Origin: Pyropia yezoensis
Taxonomy: Eukaryota; Rhodophyta; Bangiophyceae; Bangiales; Bangiaceae
DNA: 64,000 bases
Reading direction: 5' to 3'
NCBI GenBank assembly: GCA_009829735.1
Contig: CM020618.1
Location: 30,914,894 to 30,978,893, forward strand
Shown: positions 22,738 to 34,672 of the stretch, in pieces
Numbering within the stretch: position 1 is the first letter of the stretch
Layout of the letters: each line of letters starts with the position of its first letter
Position numbers and translations under genes: made by a program
Notes under the pieces: generated by a model
What the model saw: only the letters and a program-made list of their open reading frames with translations
What the model was told of the DNA's origin: nothing
Databases searched by the model: none

Positions 22738-24929
22738 AATACCCCACCTGGTGCATCAGCATACCTCATTCCGTGGGAAAGAGGCCTCTTCCGGGCGTGC
22801 CGATCGGATGGGGTACGACCGGCCATGTCACGCGCTCGGGCGCCCCCGGCAAGCGTGACAATGCGCATCCGTTCAGCCACTCGGTGACCAGAGAGGTGGC
22901 TCGTGCGAGGTCAAACGGTGGGGCACGGAGCGTAGCGGCTTGGTGTCGGGGGTTAAGCGAGGCCTTGCTCCATCCTGAGGCGCGAGGAGTGAAGCAGACG
23001 GCAGTTCAGAATACAGTTCAGAGAGGCAACGTTTGGCGACCCTCCGCTCTGCAGCACCAACGCCAAGAAGACGTAGCAAGTGTGCGAGCTTACAGAGCGG
23101 CCCTTAGTGACTAGAAACCATGAGATGTAGAGCATGCGCGCCGCTGTCGCTTGGCAAGCAAAGCCACGCAATAGCGGCGAGGGACGCTTACGTGGGGAGC
23201 GACGACTGCTGCAGGACGTGCGATAGAAGGGCACCGGGCATTACGCCGTGGGGGAGAGCCTGACGCTTGTCTTCATCATGTGGCGCGTGTTTTTGTGGAG
23301 GTGACTCGGGTGGGCTGTTGGGCTGCGCCAGTGTGTATTCCTCCATGTCATCACTTTCCCACATGTAAGCTCAAAAGCGAACCGCCCGACACGGCGACTT
23401 TAGAATACACAATTTTTGAAGCAGGCTATCTCAGCTCGGAGTCTCCCAGAAAAGAGAAGGATTCTATCGTCACCCGCCACAAATGTTCACAAATAACTCA
23501 ATACAATATAAGTCTGCGAATAAATTACGAATACGGTCTGCCATTCGAGCTCGATTCCACCGTCCGTGCTAGACGGCGGTCCTCGACCCAACACCTGACG
23601 AAGAAGACCGCCGCCCTGTGTGCTACCTTGGAGGCACAGGCGCAGGCGCCCGACGTAGGCGACCTCTGAAGGTGGCCTCCGGAGCGCGCCTGATCCCCCC
23701 CCCCCCCTGCCTGCGTGCAGATCCAGCCACGGGCGCCCCAGCGGTGGAAAGCGTTCGCTGGTGTGCTTCGGAGGAACATACGTGGGCGTACTCTGAACAA
23801 TACTCAAAGAACGAATCTCAGCCTGGGAATGCCGTGTGATGGTCGCCAATTCCCCGGTGGGATTCTCGGAGTGGTGGCGGGGGCGGGAGAGGCGGCCCTC
23901 ACTGCCACCCCCCCCGCCTCCTTCCTAAGAGATGAAGACGGGGCGGGCTCTCTGTCTGCGGGGGCATTTGGAAGGGTAGAGAGTGATTGTGGGCTGGCCC
24001 GACGCCTGCGGCGACCGGCAGAGGCGGCGGAGACCACTGCCCAGCCGCATATCATGTGACGAAGAGAGTGCTTTGCTGCGTTTTGGCTGAAGCGTGTGTC
24101 AGTGTGCTATAGCTCAGCGCAGGCGAGACGCTCCTGTCGGGATGGCGGTGGCATGGGGGTCGCCATTCGAATGAGGCGGGCTCGGCACTGCTGGCCGAGG
24201 GTGACAGCTTTTCACTCGCAGCAGTATTGCTCAGGAAACTCCCACATCACGTAGTTTACCACAGAAAGTCCCTCAAAAGCATAGCTTCGATGGTGTGATA
24301 TTTCAAGCTCGAGCGTCAGCTTTTCAGCACTTTCGATGTTTTCTAAACTGCCGAATGCGCCCGACCCCCCCGACCTAGCTCTGGTATTCTGTTGGCTCCG
24401 CCCGGAAGGGAAAAGCCACGAGAGCAGCAAACTACGTAGATTTTCATGGCTCAAGATCGAACGCGTAATACCGTCCATATTGCCCGGCTAGGTCGAGGTC
24501 ACAGCACATTGGCTGGCTGATTTAAGTGCCAGGTGAGTGCATGGTTCCCAGGCCTCCTTGTCCTCGTCGTATGCGTCCAGGACGCGAACCATGATGTCAT
24601 CACGCAGGCACACATTGCTCATCTGGCAAAGCGGGGCTCACGAACGAGTCGTCGAACGCGGTCGGTCGACCCTCTTCTCGCTGGGATGGATATTTAGGGC
24701 TCATACATACATAGATACGTATCTGGAGGGGGGGGGAAGGGGAAGAGGAGGAATTGAGGAGGTAGTGGTGCAGGAGCGGAGACGGGATGAGGCAGTCACG
24801 CTACTGCCCAGAGGGATATCACATGATTGTCATCTTCTCCAGTGGGCACTCCTGTCGTCGGCTGGGTGTGCCTCGAGGGGTGGTGCTGTATATATGTTAT
24901 ATGTAGATATTCCTGTCGACTCCCCCTGC
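22738..24929. other. Intergenic DNA, no gene recognised
   Basis: Mixed GC content. Poly-C (12 C) lies near 23695 and G-rich blocks at 23850-23950 and 24725-24745. Open frames are short and low-complexity. Confidence 0.4.
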
Positions 24930-24999
24930 ATCCCTGAACTGGGGTGTCCCTGAACTGGGGTGTCCCTGAACAGGGGTGTCCCTGAACTGGGATGTCCCT
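24930..24999. repeat. 16-bp minisatellite, left of element A
   Basis: About four tandem units of TGTCCCTGAACTGGGG with small variants. The array is interrupted by element A at 25000 and continues at 34673. The TCCCT at 24995-24999 is the left target-site duplicate. Confidence 0.9.
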
Positions 25000-25699
25000 T
25001 GTAGCGTTATGGCCCTTCTGGCCCAGGAACCACACTCACAAGAAACCACAACGGGGTCAGGAAGGAATGGGTAGAGGTCCCATCGTGATCCACTCGCCCA
25101 CCTCTTCAGAGGCAAGGGTAAAAGGACAAAAGCCCGAGGGAGCAAGAACCCAAAGAACCGTTGATTTCACAAGTTGGCCCCGGGGAGACCCCGGAGCACC
25201 CATCAAGAACCTCCCCCTTGGCCCCTCCAGGGGCCTAGAGCGGGGCCCCCAGAGGGTGCCCCTGGCGGGTCGAGCGCCAGCAAGGCGTCTGACCTCCACC
25301 AGGTCCTCCAGCGCATCCCCTACACCGGGGTTACACTGGGTCGCCGAGGGTCACCAATCAACCCCCGGTCGCCAAACACAAGCGAAAAGCAAGCGAAAAT
25401 CCCCCCACACACAGATGCCAATCCCCCAAAAAAACCCAGTGGGAAAAAGGGGAAAGACACGAAAATACGCAGTGAAAACAAATGCAAAACAAATGGCCTC
25501 AATGGCCAGTCAGGCCACCTCCACCGGCCAAATCCGCCTCCCTGGGTGGGACCAATCAGGATCCCGGGTGTGTCGCCACAGTCCCGAGTCACTGACAGAG
25601 GGGGCCCCGGCAGGAGAAGGGCTCCACGTAGGATAGCCAGCCGGGTCCCAAGTGACCTCCCCAAGAGCCCGCCTGTCCACAAGGGCTCAGAGCGCCACA
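25000..25699 (-). repeat. Element A 3' LTR (700 bp)
   Basis: On the minus strand it starts TGTGGCGCTC and ends CGCTACA, giving the usual TG..CA termini. A short purine-rich run (GTGAGGGGG) lies just outside its inner end at about 25704-25712 and is a candidate polypurine tract. Confidence 0.93.
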
Positions 25700-27435
25700 T
25701 GGCCCCCTCACAAAGGCCGAGCGTCCCGCCGGCCAACAAGGTACAGGATTCGAGCGGGCCGAGGGGAGGAACCGACGGGTCCGGGGAGTGGGGATCGCAT
25801 ACGACAGCGCCCAGGCACACAGAAGGGTCACACTGGAACCACACGCGTGGGAAAATGGGAGTGTTGCGCAGCACCCCACCCCGTGGCACACCTGGCACCG
25901 TCCCCTTCTGCCGCAGAGCGTCAGGGGAGGGGTCGGCGTGCTGCCGTACGGGGGGGTGAGGGCGCAGGCGTCGCCGCCGGGTCCGCCCCCTGTTCGGGGG
26001 GACGACCCGGACATAAGCGGGCCCCCTCGGGCTCCGGTGTCCGCCTCCACAACGGCCACCCGGCCCGCATCATCTCCACGCGGGCCCTCTGACCCGGTCG
26101 CGTCGTCGGGTCCATCACCTACTCCACCGTCACCACCGATCCTCCAGCTGGCCCACCGTCACGCGGGCCACCTGGGTCGTCCTCCTCCTCCACGCCCGGT
26201 CCCTAGTCTTCCCAAGGGCCCATCTTATCTGCGCCGCGGTGCCGCCGACCAACATGACGTCCCCCGGCGGCGGCGACGTGAGCGGGGCTGCTGGCATCGA
26301 CGGGTCCTCGAGCTACACCGGGCCCGCGACGACGCGACGGACGGAGGCCCACGAGCACGACGGGACCAAGAAGACGGAGGCGGTCATCGCCATGGACCAA
26401 GGAGAAGGTCCCCTGCGCCAGAGTCCGCGCCTACTGGGAAAACGGTCGGGGCCCATGTGACTCGTCGGGCTCGACACATCCACTTCCGCACGACCGGACC
26501 CAACAAGGTCCCAATAATGCAGGCCGGGTGAGGACAACCATGGGCCAGGCCGGACCACGACGGGGGGAGGCAAGCACTGGTCCGACGACTACCGAGGCCC
26601 TCATGGCCACGACGGCCCACACACCCGACGACGCCCCGAAGACGGCAAGGCCCACAAGACGCACGTGACACTAAGGACCAAGGAGACCAAGGGACCAAGG
26701 CCCAAAGGAGATACCGGTACACCAAGAGACGACAGACCATGGGCACGAGCAAGACGGGCCAGTGCCAGGGCCACTCAAGTTGGACGGAACCGCCACAAGC
26801 ACACGCACGCCGGCGCCTCTCCCGCTCACCAAGGATCGACTCACTCCTCCCCATGTTGTCCAAGATGGGCCCATCACGTCGCCCAGAGAGGAGGAGTGAG
26901 AGGCACAGAGAGGGGAGTGGGGAGCGCCAGATGTTGGCGAGACCTAGGAGAGGGTAGGTAGCTGTAAGCACTTGATTTGGCGGGAGCGTTGCAAGACCAA
27001 ATATTGATCCCAAGTCGTTGCAACGCCTCGAATCCGGTCGAATCCTTGGGGAACAAGATGCGTCCTTGCCGATGTTGATGCCGGGGAACAAGATGGGCGT
27101 GACGACGGTGATGACCGAAAAGTAGCCCCCGTAAGGAAAAATCTTTGAAATGCTAAAAGTCTCCGCCGTCACTGCTGCTAGTCAGCGGACCTGCCGACAC
27201 ATGTTGCCCGCTCAACACTGCACGAGTCCAAGGGAAAAGCCCCAACTCAGTCAGGCATGGGACCCATGGTCAATGGCAATGTGGGCCCATACTTTCCACC
27301 ATTGTCTCACGGACCATGGGCCTAGTGAAGGCCAGCAGATGGATCGCGTGGGACAGGACTAGAGCGTCGAGGGCCAGGGTACTCCAGCGGTCCACCACGA
27401 GGGCACATGTCCGCCCCTGGCTCCAGACACCAGGG
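25700..27435. other. Element A region between pol and 3' LTR
   Basis: About 1.7 kb without sense coding. On the plus strand, antisense to pol, a 247-codon Pro/Arg-rich frame (25788-26531) is open. Element B carries a large intact antisense ORF in the same position, so this may be a decayed counterpart, but I see no shared motif and treat it as weak. Confidence 0.4.
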
Positions 27436-27723
27436 CTAAGCAGAGTAGATGACCTTCAATGGTTGCAGTAGAGCTAGGGCCCGTTCCTCCAGTACTCGGG
27501 GCTCGGTCCCAACTCGGAAACAATACTTGGTCACCTTGCGCCGGTCGAACTTGCACCAGAGTTCCCAAGTGTCCTCGCTGGGGGCGTACCCCCACCAACG
27601 TACCTTGAGCCAGAGGTCCCTATCAGTATCACGGTCCCAAGCAACAAAGCGTTCCAAAACAAAACGCTTCCCAGTGTCCTCATGGTCCAGTGGTACAACC
27701 GGTTCCTGCGGGCCATGAAGCAA
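27436..27723 (-). pseudogene. Element A chromodomain segment
   Basis: Contains KRFVLERFVAWDRDTDRDLW and VRWWGYAPSEDTWEL: the Y/V-x-x-E start, the 'V-R-W-x-G-Y' strand and the 'D-x-T-W-E' helix start of a chromodomain. In chromoviruses this domain at the integrase C-terminus directs insertion to chromatin. A TAA at 27721-27723 separates it from the upstream integrase in the same frame; CAA would restore it. Confidence 0.8.
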
Positions 27724-28733
27724 TTATGAGGAGTCCATCTCTCCCGCTGGGGTCGGGGCTCGGGCCACATGGTCACTGCTGACTCTGTCAGGGAACCCCT
27801 TGGCCATCACCGTGAACGTGTGGCCATCGCGTCTTAGGATCCGGTAGGGCCCTTCAACAAGCTGGTCCAAATTCTTGCGCTCCTTGTCGTGAGTGTCCAC
27901 ATAGACCAAGTCGCCGGCCTTGAGGGTCTCGTTGACCGGATTAAACCGACAATCATAGCTCTTCTTGTATCTCTTCTGGGCCAGCTCGAGGTTGTTACGG
28001 ACCTTAAAGGCCCGGTCACGAAGATGGGCCCGTCGGGCCTCACGCATCTGCTTAGCGGACCCAGTGAACTTCTTGGGATACGGAGAGCTCGGCAACTGGT
28101 CCAAAGCGTATGACCGGACCCTCTCTGGGACCACGAACTCCAACGGGGCCACGCCTGTGCTCTGCTGGGGCCTCGAATTGTAGGCCACCGTCTACACGGA
28201 TACAAGCTCGTCCCATCCGTCCTGGTGGTCCTCAATGTAGGTCCCCAACTGGGCCACGATGGTCCGGTTGTAGCGCTCAACCTGGCCCTGGGTCTGTGGG
28301 TGGTATGTGGTCGAGGTAAGATGCTTGATGCCAATCATACTACACACGGCCCGGAAGTGAGTTGAGGTAAGCTGGGGCCCATTGTCGGTCGACAAAGTGT
28401 CGGGGGTCCATAAGAAGCTACCCAAGTGTCCAAGAAGGCTGACGCTACGGTCTCAGCGTCTTCACGGTCCACAGGGACAACACGGGTCAGTTTTGTAAAA
28501 CGGTCCACCATGACCACCAGATACCTGTTGCCTTTAATGGTCTCCGGTAAGGGGCCCAGCAGGTCAAGACACACATCGGTAAACGGTTCAGTGGCCGGGA
28601 AGAGCCGGATAGGGTTGGCCCGTCGGCGCCCTTGGACCCTGCCTTTCGCACAGGCCGAACATCGGGGCACAAAAGCATGCACGTCAGTGATCATAGAATC
28701 CCAGTATAAGGACCGACGGAGCGACGTGTACAT
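27724..28733 (-). pseudogene. Element A integrase
   Basis: The zinc-binding motif ends in VPRCSACAKG. The catalytic triad is visible as Asp in LDLLGPLPE, Asp in STDNGPQLTS and Glu in YHPQTQGQVERYN. The frame changes between the first and second aspartate at about 28340-28425, and TAG at 28189 interrupts the region after the catalytic Glu. The C-terminal part keeps the AYNSRPQ and GDLVYVDTHD motifs typical of Gypsy integrases. TAG at 28734 separates it from the RNase H part. Confidence 0.88.
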
Positions 28734-30483
28734 CTAATTGACCCCAGGGTGTCCCGTGTGGCTCGGCTCGTGTTCGAGCATGAAGATCTCCATCTGTAGG
28801 CTCTTCGGGACCAGGATCTGCACTGCACGGTCCAACGGGGCCAGGCGAACAAGCAGGCCATCGGGCGTCTCCCCGAACCGAGAGTTGGCACTCTGGATCA
28901 TGTGGTCCCTTATCTCCTTGCATCGGGGGTCCTTGGCTTGGGCCTCAAGTATCCTCTGGACCGTCATGGCCGGGTACCGCTTGTCGCTCTTGAAACTCGG
29001 TTGGACCCAGCCCCTTGCGAAGTTGGCTAGGGTCAGAAGGGCCGGGATCTCTTCCGGTATGGGACCGCGGTCCGCGCCCGCCGTGGCCAGTCGCGGCATA
29101 ACGTCCGCCGCGTGATGGTGTTGACCGGGCCTTGACTCCACCGTATGATTGAACTCAGCAAGCCTGAGGCGCCAGCGGGCCAGACGTCCATGGGCCCCAT
29201 CCATACGTAGCATCCGTTTGAGGGCCGTGTGGTCCGTGCGGACAATAAAGCGGATCCCTTGAAGATAGGGCCGTAGTAGAAACAGGGCCCACACGACGGC
29301 TAGGCATTCCCGCTCCGTCGTGCTGTAGTTCCTCTTTTCCGCCGTCAGGACCCGACTCCAGTATCCAACGGGCCGGTAGGACCCGTCCTCTTGCTCCGGG
29401 AGCAAGACGCACCCAATTTGTGCTGCGCTAGCATCGGTATCAACGATGTACTGGCCCGTGCGTCTCGGTAGGGCCAGAATAGGAGTGTGGGTCGAGCGGT
29501 ACTTGAGGTTCTCAAGCGCGTCCGTTTGTTCCGGGGCAAAAGGTGGCAAGGGGTCAGGGACCTTAGTTCTCGTCAGGGCCAAAAGGGGACGAGCGACCTT
29601 GGCGTAGTCCCTCACGAACCGACGGTACACGTTGCACGTACCAAGGAAACTTCGTAGGTCCATCTTGGTCCTCGGAGCCTTGGCTTGGCGGAGCCGGACC
29701 AGGTTCTTCTCATTGACCCAAAGCTGGCCCTTGCCGACGATGTTGCCCAAGTACTCAACTTCATCCTGGAACAGGTGACACTTTGTGGCCTTGACGGACA
29801 CACCAGTCTTAGATAGCAATTGAAAAATCTCTTCGAGGTGGGCCAGATGCTCCTCTGACCTAGAGAAGACAATCACGTCATCCAAGTAAACCAAGCACGT
29901 CCTCCACTTGACTCCAGAAAGGATCACATCAATGGCCCGTTGGAACGTAGCGGGCGCGTAAGTGAGACCAAAGGGGAGCCGTACGTACTTGTACGTCCCT
30001 TCGTGACAGGTGAATGTCGTCCCCCTCCTGGTCCTCGAGGGCCACAGGGATCTGCCCGAAACCAGCGTTGGCATCCAACATAGAGAAAACGGTCGCCTCC
30101 CCTAGGAGGTCAATACAATCGTCCATCCGGGGGAGGGGGTCAGTGTCCTTGACCGTGAGGTCGCTGAGCCGACGGTAATCAACACAGAATCGGGGGGTCC
30201 CATGAGACTTTGGGACCGAAACGACAGGAAAGTATAATTCGGCTTGCGACGGCTCGATGACTTGGAGCTTCAGCTGCCTCTCGACTGGCTCCCGAATGAG
30301 GTCCCGATGGTGGAGCCCAGTGCGATACGGTTGGGACCTTATGGGCCGTGCCCCCTCCTTCAGCGTGATGCGATGAGGGATGATGTCCGAACGGCCCAGC
30401 TGGCCATCCCAGAGTCCCTTGTATCGGTCCAGCAGTTCTCGCACCGCGCCGTGTAGGGCCGAAGAGATCAGTTCATAGGCCAC
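28734..30483 (-). pseudogene. Element A reverse transcriptase and RNase H
   Basis: Fingers and palm begin with PRFCVDYRRLSDLTV and the first catalytic Asp in FSMLDANAGFGQI. The frame then shifts at about 30025-30050. The second frame carries RLPFGLTYAPATFQ, the catalytic YLDDVIVFS and FLGTCNVYRRFV. RNase H follows with YIVDTDASAAQIG, TERECLAVVWAL, RTDHTALKRML and HHAADVMPR. Together these polymerise cDNA on the element RNA and remove the template. The frameshift and a terminal TAG in place of a likely Gln codon disable it. Confidence 0.93.
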
Positions 30484-31121
30484 CGCGGCATAGGCTCCGG
30501 ACCAACGTTGTCAATCTTGGGCCCCTCAGTCGGGGAAGCAGAGTCACCGGTCTGGACCATCTTGGCCCGCGGTTCCCTCTGTTCCGCCTCCTGCGACGTG
30601 GCTCCCTCAGCGTACCCCAACGTGGCCAACGGGTCGGCCCCCTCACAAGGCTCTGGAAACTCCTCGAACGGGATCTCTTGAACCGGACCATCATATGGGA
30701 CCGCGAGGCCCACTGCAAAGTTCTTGGGCAGGTTCACGGGCCTTTTGGACAGATTCATCAGGTACAGTCGGAAATCTCTTCGAGTCTTAACATGGGCCAA
30801 AGAACTGTGGAGTCGTAGGCCCTTCTTGGGCATCTTGTGGGGCCGTTCATACAACAGGAATCGGCCTTCGGTCCCGCAGCGTACGTAGACGGCCTGGATG
30901 GATCTTGGGGCCAACGTTACGCCGTTTGACAGGCACAGGGCGCTCGGATCATATCGGACCGGGTTCCCCTTGAGGGACAAGGCCTTCTGCTTCTCTCCGT
31001 CCCATGCCCACTTGGCATACGTAAGGTTTTCACTGGACCAATGTACCGACTCGGTCCCAGTGTAGATGGTCTTCACGTGCTCCTTCTGGAAGTCCATACC
31101 CAGGATCACAGGGACAGAAAG
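30468..31121 (-). pseudogene. Element A protease C-terminus and connection to RT
   Basis: Resumes the protease immediately after the solo LTR with PVILGMDFQKEHVKTIYTG, the end of a retropepsin fold. A roughly 200-residue connection follows (CLSNGVTLAPRSIQAVYVRC, RPVNLPKNFAVGLAVPYDG) that in Gypsy elements leads into RT. The frame shifts at about 30475 to the RT frame. Confidence 0.75.
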
Positions 31122-31590
31122 TGTGGCAAAAACCACTCGCACACGCGACACCCAAGTTGGGGCGGTGCGGAAGAGCTGCCTCCCGTGTCGGGGGGACCGG
31201 AAGAAGTGCAAGTGGAACACACTCTGTCCCTGTTGTGGGGCAATCCCCCCACTAACAAACAAGAGGATGGTGTGTGGGCCAACAGTTTCTTGGTCGGGAC
31301 GGGGAAGCAAGGCCAAGCCCCGCTGTCCCTCCCCTTATCCTTCCAGGGTCCCCTCAGAATCTCACCACTCAGAATCTCCCACCCCAGCACCTGCCCACCC
31401 GGCCAAACGAAAATTCAAGACGATAAATGCAGAAAACCCTCAAATCCGAGTTGGATTTACTACTAAGCTAACTATCCCAAACTTAGGGAATATGGACCCA
31501 AATGCAGGGGGAGGAACGGGTCAGGCTAGTGGCCTGCCGCCCCTTGCATGGCACGTGTTGCCCCCCTACCTGGGGGTCAATACTGCCACA
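31122..31590 (-). repeat. Solo LTR of the element B family inside element A
   Basis: A 469-bp inverted, diverged copy of the element B LTR, with TGTGGC..GCCACA ends. It is flanked by GAAAG (31117-31121) and GAAAA (31591-31595), a 5-bp duplication with one mismatch. No internal sequence of B is present, so it is an LTR-LTR recombination product. It splits the element A protease between its active site and its C-terminal strand. Confidence 0.93.
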
Positions 31591-31838
31591 GAAAAGGCCC
31601 TCACGACCATAAACTCAAACTTCATGGCCCTTCCTTCCACAATAACGGATAACTCAACGAGTCCACGGGACTCCAAAAAATGGCCCGAAGCATCACTAAC
31701 ATGGGTCTTTATAGGGGCCCGTGCTGCCTTGTCTCTCCAGTCCTCAGGAAACACGTCTTCCCTTACTACACTGGGCCCGGCTCCAGTGTCCAAGACCGCC
31801 GTCGTCGGTCTCGAATCCTCAGTATCCAGCCGGACCAA
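31591..31838 (-). pseudogene. Element A protease N-terminus (retropepsin)
   Basis: Contains AVLDTGAGPSVV, the aspartic-protease active site with the D-T-G triad, and the flap-side LVELSVIVEG. The segment ends at KFEFMVVRAFSV, where the solo LTR has inserted. Retropepsin would cleave the polyprotein of the element. Confidence 0.88.
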
Positions 31839-32211
31839 AGGATCTCAAGCAAAGTTTCTCTTGCGTAAAACGAGCAGTGGCCCCTTGAACCCAAAAGCCG
31901 TTTAATCTCCGCCCGGCGTTGACGCCACGTCTTGGACCGATGAGTCAGGTGGGGTGAACACGATTTGGGTCCCTTAGAGTCATTTGTAGACGCAGTAGGT
32001 ACAGGTACAGGTACAGTAGGGCCCCGGAAGATCTTTGAGACGCCCAGTGCAGAAGCAGTCGAACAAGAGCTGTCGGGCCGACGGGGAGTGGACCTCTTGA
32101 GCCCGCCCCCCCTTACTCTTTTCCCAGGGGCTTGGGGTCCTTTGGGCCATCGTTCTCAGCATCATCACGGTCCGCCTCGTCGTCCGAGAGGTTGATCCCC
32201 TCGCAGAACGC
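31839..32211 (-). other. Element A Gag-protease junction
   Basis: The Gag frame continues here after a TAG for about 35 acidic residues and ends at a TAA near 32107. The protease frame opens in another register, so the element may have used a frameshift, or the break is decay. Confidence 0.5.
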
Positions 32212-33828
32212 CTAGACCATAGCGATCCGAGTCTTACGATGGAACTCGTGGTCCGCCTTAGGATCGAACTCGGTAGACTGACTCCGGCCTCGTGTGGCTC
32301 CAAGGAAGCAATCACGGGCCTTCTGGACCATCTTGTGTTGCGCCTCCGTCAGGGTGGGACATTGGTGGGCCATGTGGCCCGTCTCCCAACAGAGGTAGCA
32401 CCGAAAGGGGAGTCGACTATCCAGAGTCCGGCCCCTGACATACGGAACCGTGGGGGCCTTGAACCCGTATGCCCTGCCAGGGTCCATCTTGTACGTTTGA
32501 TTTCCCACGGGCCGCTGCAAAACCGTTGTAGGGCCCGTTGAGTCCACGGTCAACAGCGGTTCTGGATCAGTGGGCTTCCGGGGCTTGAAAGCAACGGGCC
32601 GACGTGTGGCCCCAGATGTAGAGCCCCGCGAAGAAGACGCTTGGCCCTGGGCCATCTTGATCACATCGGTGGCCGCCTGGTGCTTCCCAGAAGCAAAGGT
32701 AACGAGCTGCTGATAGGTCCGTTTCGGGTCGTTAAAGACGTACGCATCGGTCCGTAAGAAATCAGGGAGCCCTTGCATCAGTTGCTGCTTCATGGTCCCT
32801 TCCGAGTGGATGTTCCCAACCGACTCGGTGAGCCCACGGAGCCGCAAAGCGAAGGCCTCGATAGTCTCTTCCGGTTACTTTGTGGCTCTGCTAAACTTGT
32901 CCCGGGCCACGGCGAGCGCATGGGGTTCAGCATAGGTCTCCAGGAAGCAATTAACGGCCTCTGGGTAACTGGTGATCGACGCGCCCCCCGACGCGCGTGT
33001 GGAATCAGGTAGGGCCCGTGAGTACCGCAACTCCGCGTCGCCCGAGAGGAACTGAGGGATCACATAAAGGGCCAGACCCTCAGAGACCCCATTGTCGTTA
33101 CAGGCCTTCACCAGCTTCCGGAGCCAGGTAAACACTTTGAGTCCATCCTTACCAGAGACCTACGGATAACCGGCAAAAGAGTGTCTCATGCTACGGGCCA
33201 CACGGCCCATCTTCTTCGCTTCACGGGTCCCATACGTGTTCTTCTTGTTCAGGAGTCGATAGGTACGATAGTCAAGGACCTTGGATAAGCGATCACCGGA
33301 ACAGCTAAGGATCTCGGGGCCAGGTCGCGCGCCATCCTGCGCGCCGGTGGATTCCGCTCTAGAGGAAGAGGACCCAGAGGTCCCGGAAGAGGATGAGGAG
33401 CCCGATGAACGGCGACGTCGGGACCGACGGCGACGGGAACTAGTTCGATTGGACCGACGGGAACCAGGGGATCGTTCAAGACCAACGGATCCACCCTGAC
33501 CAGCGGGGCTTTGGCTCAGGGCCTGCGATACTGTGGCCAAAATCTCGTCACGGAAGGTCTCAAGGACCGAATGAAGCTCTGTCGGCCCGGAGTCATCTAC
33601 GGAACCGGGGACACGGGTTCCACCTCGAACCCCGGTCCCTTCCTCTCGACACGAATCAGTAGGAATCACAGCCGGCGGCGTCTGACCCCGGCGCGGAATA
33701 CCAGAGGGCCCGCCTCCGCCGTGAATCTCAGGACCCCTAGGGGCCCCACGTCCACGACCAGCGGGTGTCACCATCGATGCGTCCGAGGGCGCACCGCGGC
33801 CCCGCCCACCTGGGGGACGGTCCGCCAT
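32212..33828 (-). pseudogene. Element A Gag with CCHC zinc knuckle
   Basis: One frame from ATG 33828 (MADRPPGGRGRG), broken by TAG at 33160, TAA at 32875 and TAG at 32212; each would be Gln after one C-to-T reversal. The N-terminal 200 residues are Gly/Arg/Ser-rich with a strongly basic RRRRSRRRRSS run. The capsid-like part includes VFTWLRKLVKACNDNGVS and LALYVIPQFLSGDAE. A CX2CX4HX4C knuckle (CYLCWETGHMAHQC) lies at about 32359-32400 and would bind the element RNA. Confidence 0.88.
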
Positions 33829-33951
33829 GTTGGCCCTAGGGCAATCGACCTGAACCAAAGGGTACCTCGAACCGGGTCAAGGGACGAAAGAACCAAAGCG
33901 CCACCAAGAATAGGAGAGGGCCTTCCCGATACGGGAGAAGCATATGGCCCT

Positions 33952-33970
33952 CCCCTGCTGCTCCACCAAA
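33952..33970 (-). promoter_or_regulatory. Element A primer-binding site
   Basis: Two bases inside the 5' LTR the minus strand reads TTTGGTGGAGCAGCAGGGG. Without its first two T the site is complementary to a tRNA 3' end finishing CTCCACCA. The same 19 bases occur at the same position in elements B and C. The tRNA identity is not assigned. Confidence 0.8.
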
Positions 33971-33972
33971 GA

Positions 33973-34672
33973 TGCAGCGTTATGGCCCTTTCGGCCCAGG
34001 AACCACACTCACAAGAAACCACAACGGGGTCAGGAAGGAATGGGTAGAGGTCCCATCGTGATCCACTCGCCCACCTCTTCAGAGGCAAGGGTAAAAGGAC
34101 AAAAGCCCGAGGGAGCAAGAACCCAAAGAACCGTTGATTTCACAAGTTGGCCCCGGGGAGACCCCGGAGCACCCATCAAGAACCTCCCCCTTGGCCCCTC
34201 CAGGGGCCTAGAGCGGGGCCCCCAGAGGGTGCCCCTGGCGGGTCGAGCGCCAGCAAGGCGTCTGACCTCCACCAGGTCCTCCAGCGCATCCCCTACACCG
34301 GGGTTACACTGGGTCGCCGAGGGTCACCAATCAACCCCCGGTCGCCAAACACAAGCGAAAAGCAAGCGAAAATCCCCCCACACACAGATGCCAATCCCCC
34401 AAAAAAACCCAGTGGGAAAAAGGGGAAAGACACGAAAACACGCAGTGAAAACAAATGCAAAACAAATGGCCTCAATGGCCAGTCAGGCCACCTCCACCGG
34501 CCAAATCCGCCTCCCTGGGTGGGACCAATCAGGATCCCGGGTGTGTCGCCACAGTCCCGAGTCACTGGCAGAGGGGGCCCCGGCAGGAGAAGGGCTCCAC
34601 GTAGGATAGCCAGCCGGGTCCCAAGTCACCTCCCTAAGGGCCCGCCTGTCCCCAAAGGGTCAGAACGCCGCA
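33973..34672 (-). repeat. Element A 5' LTR (700 bp)
   Basis: Same length as the 3' LTR. Differences by eye cluster in the outer 60 bases plus a few single changes. Ends are TGCGGC..GCTGCA on the minus strand. TCCCT at 34673-34677 duplicates 24995-24999. Confidence 0.93.

Larger units (their letters stand above)
25000..34672 (-). mobile_element. Element A: Ty3/Gypsy-type LTR retrotransposon with chromodomain, decayed
   Basis: A 9673-bp element in minus orientation. The two 700-bp direct repeats at its ends, 5' LTR 33973-34672 and 3' LTR 25000-25699, are about 97-98 percent identical by eye. TCCCT flanks both sides. Reading down the minus strand come a primer-binding site, Gag with a CCHC knuckle, retropepsin, reverse transcriptase with YLDD, RNase H, zinc-binding and catalytic integrase domains, and a chromodomain. 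RT-before-integrase order plus the chromodomain place it with chromovirus-like Ty3/Gypsy elements. Several stops and frame changes, and a solo LTR in the protease, show it cannot work on its own. Confidence 0.95.
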
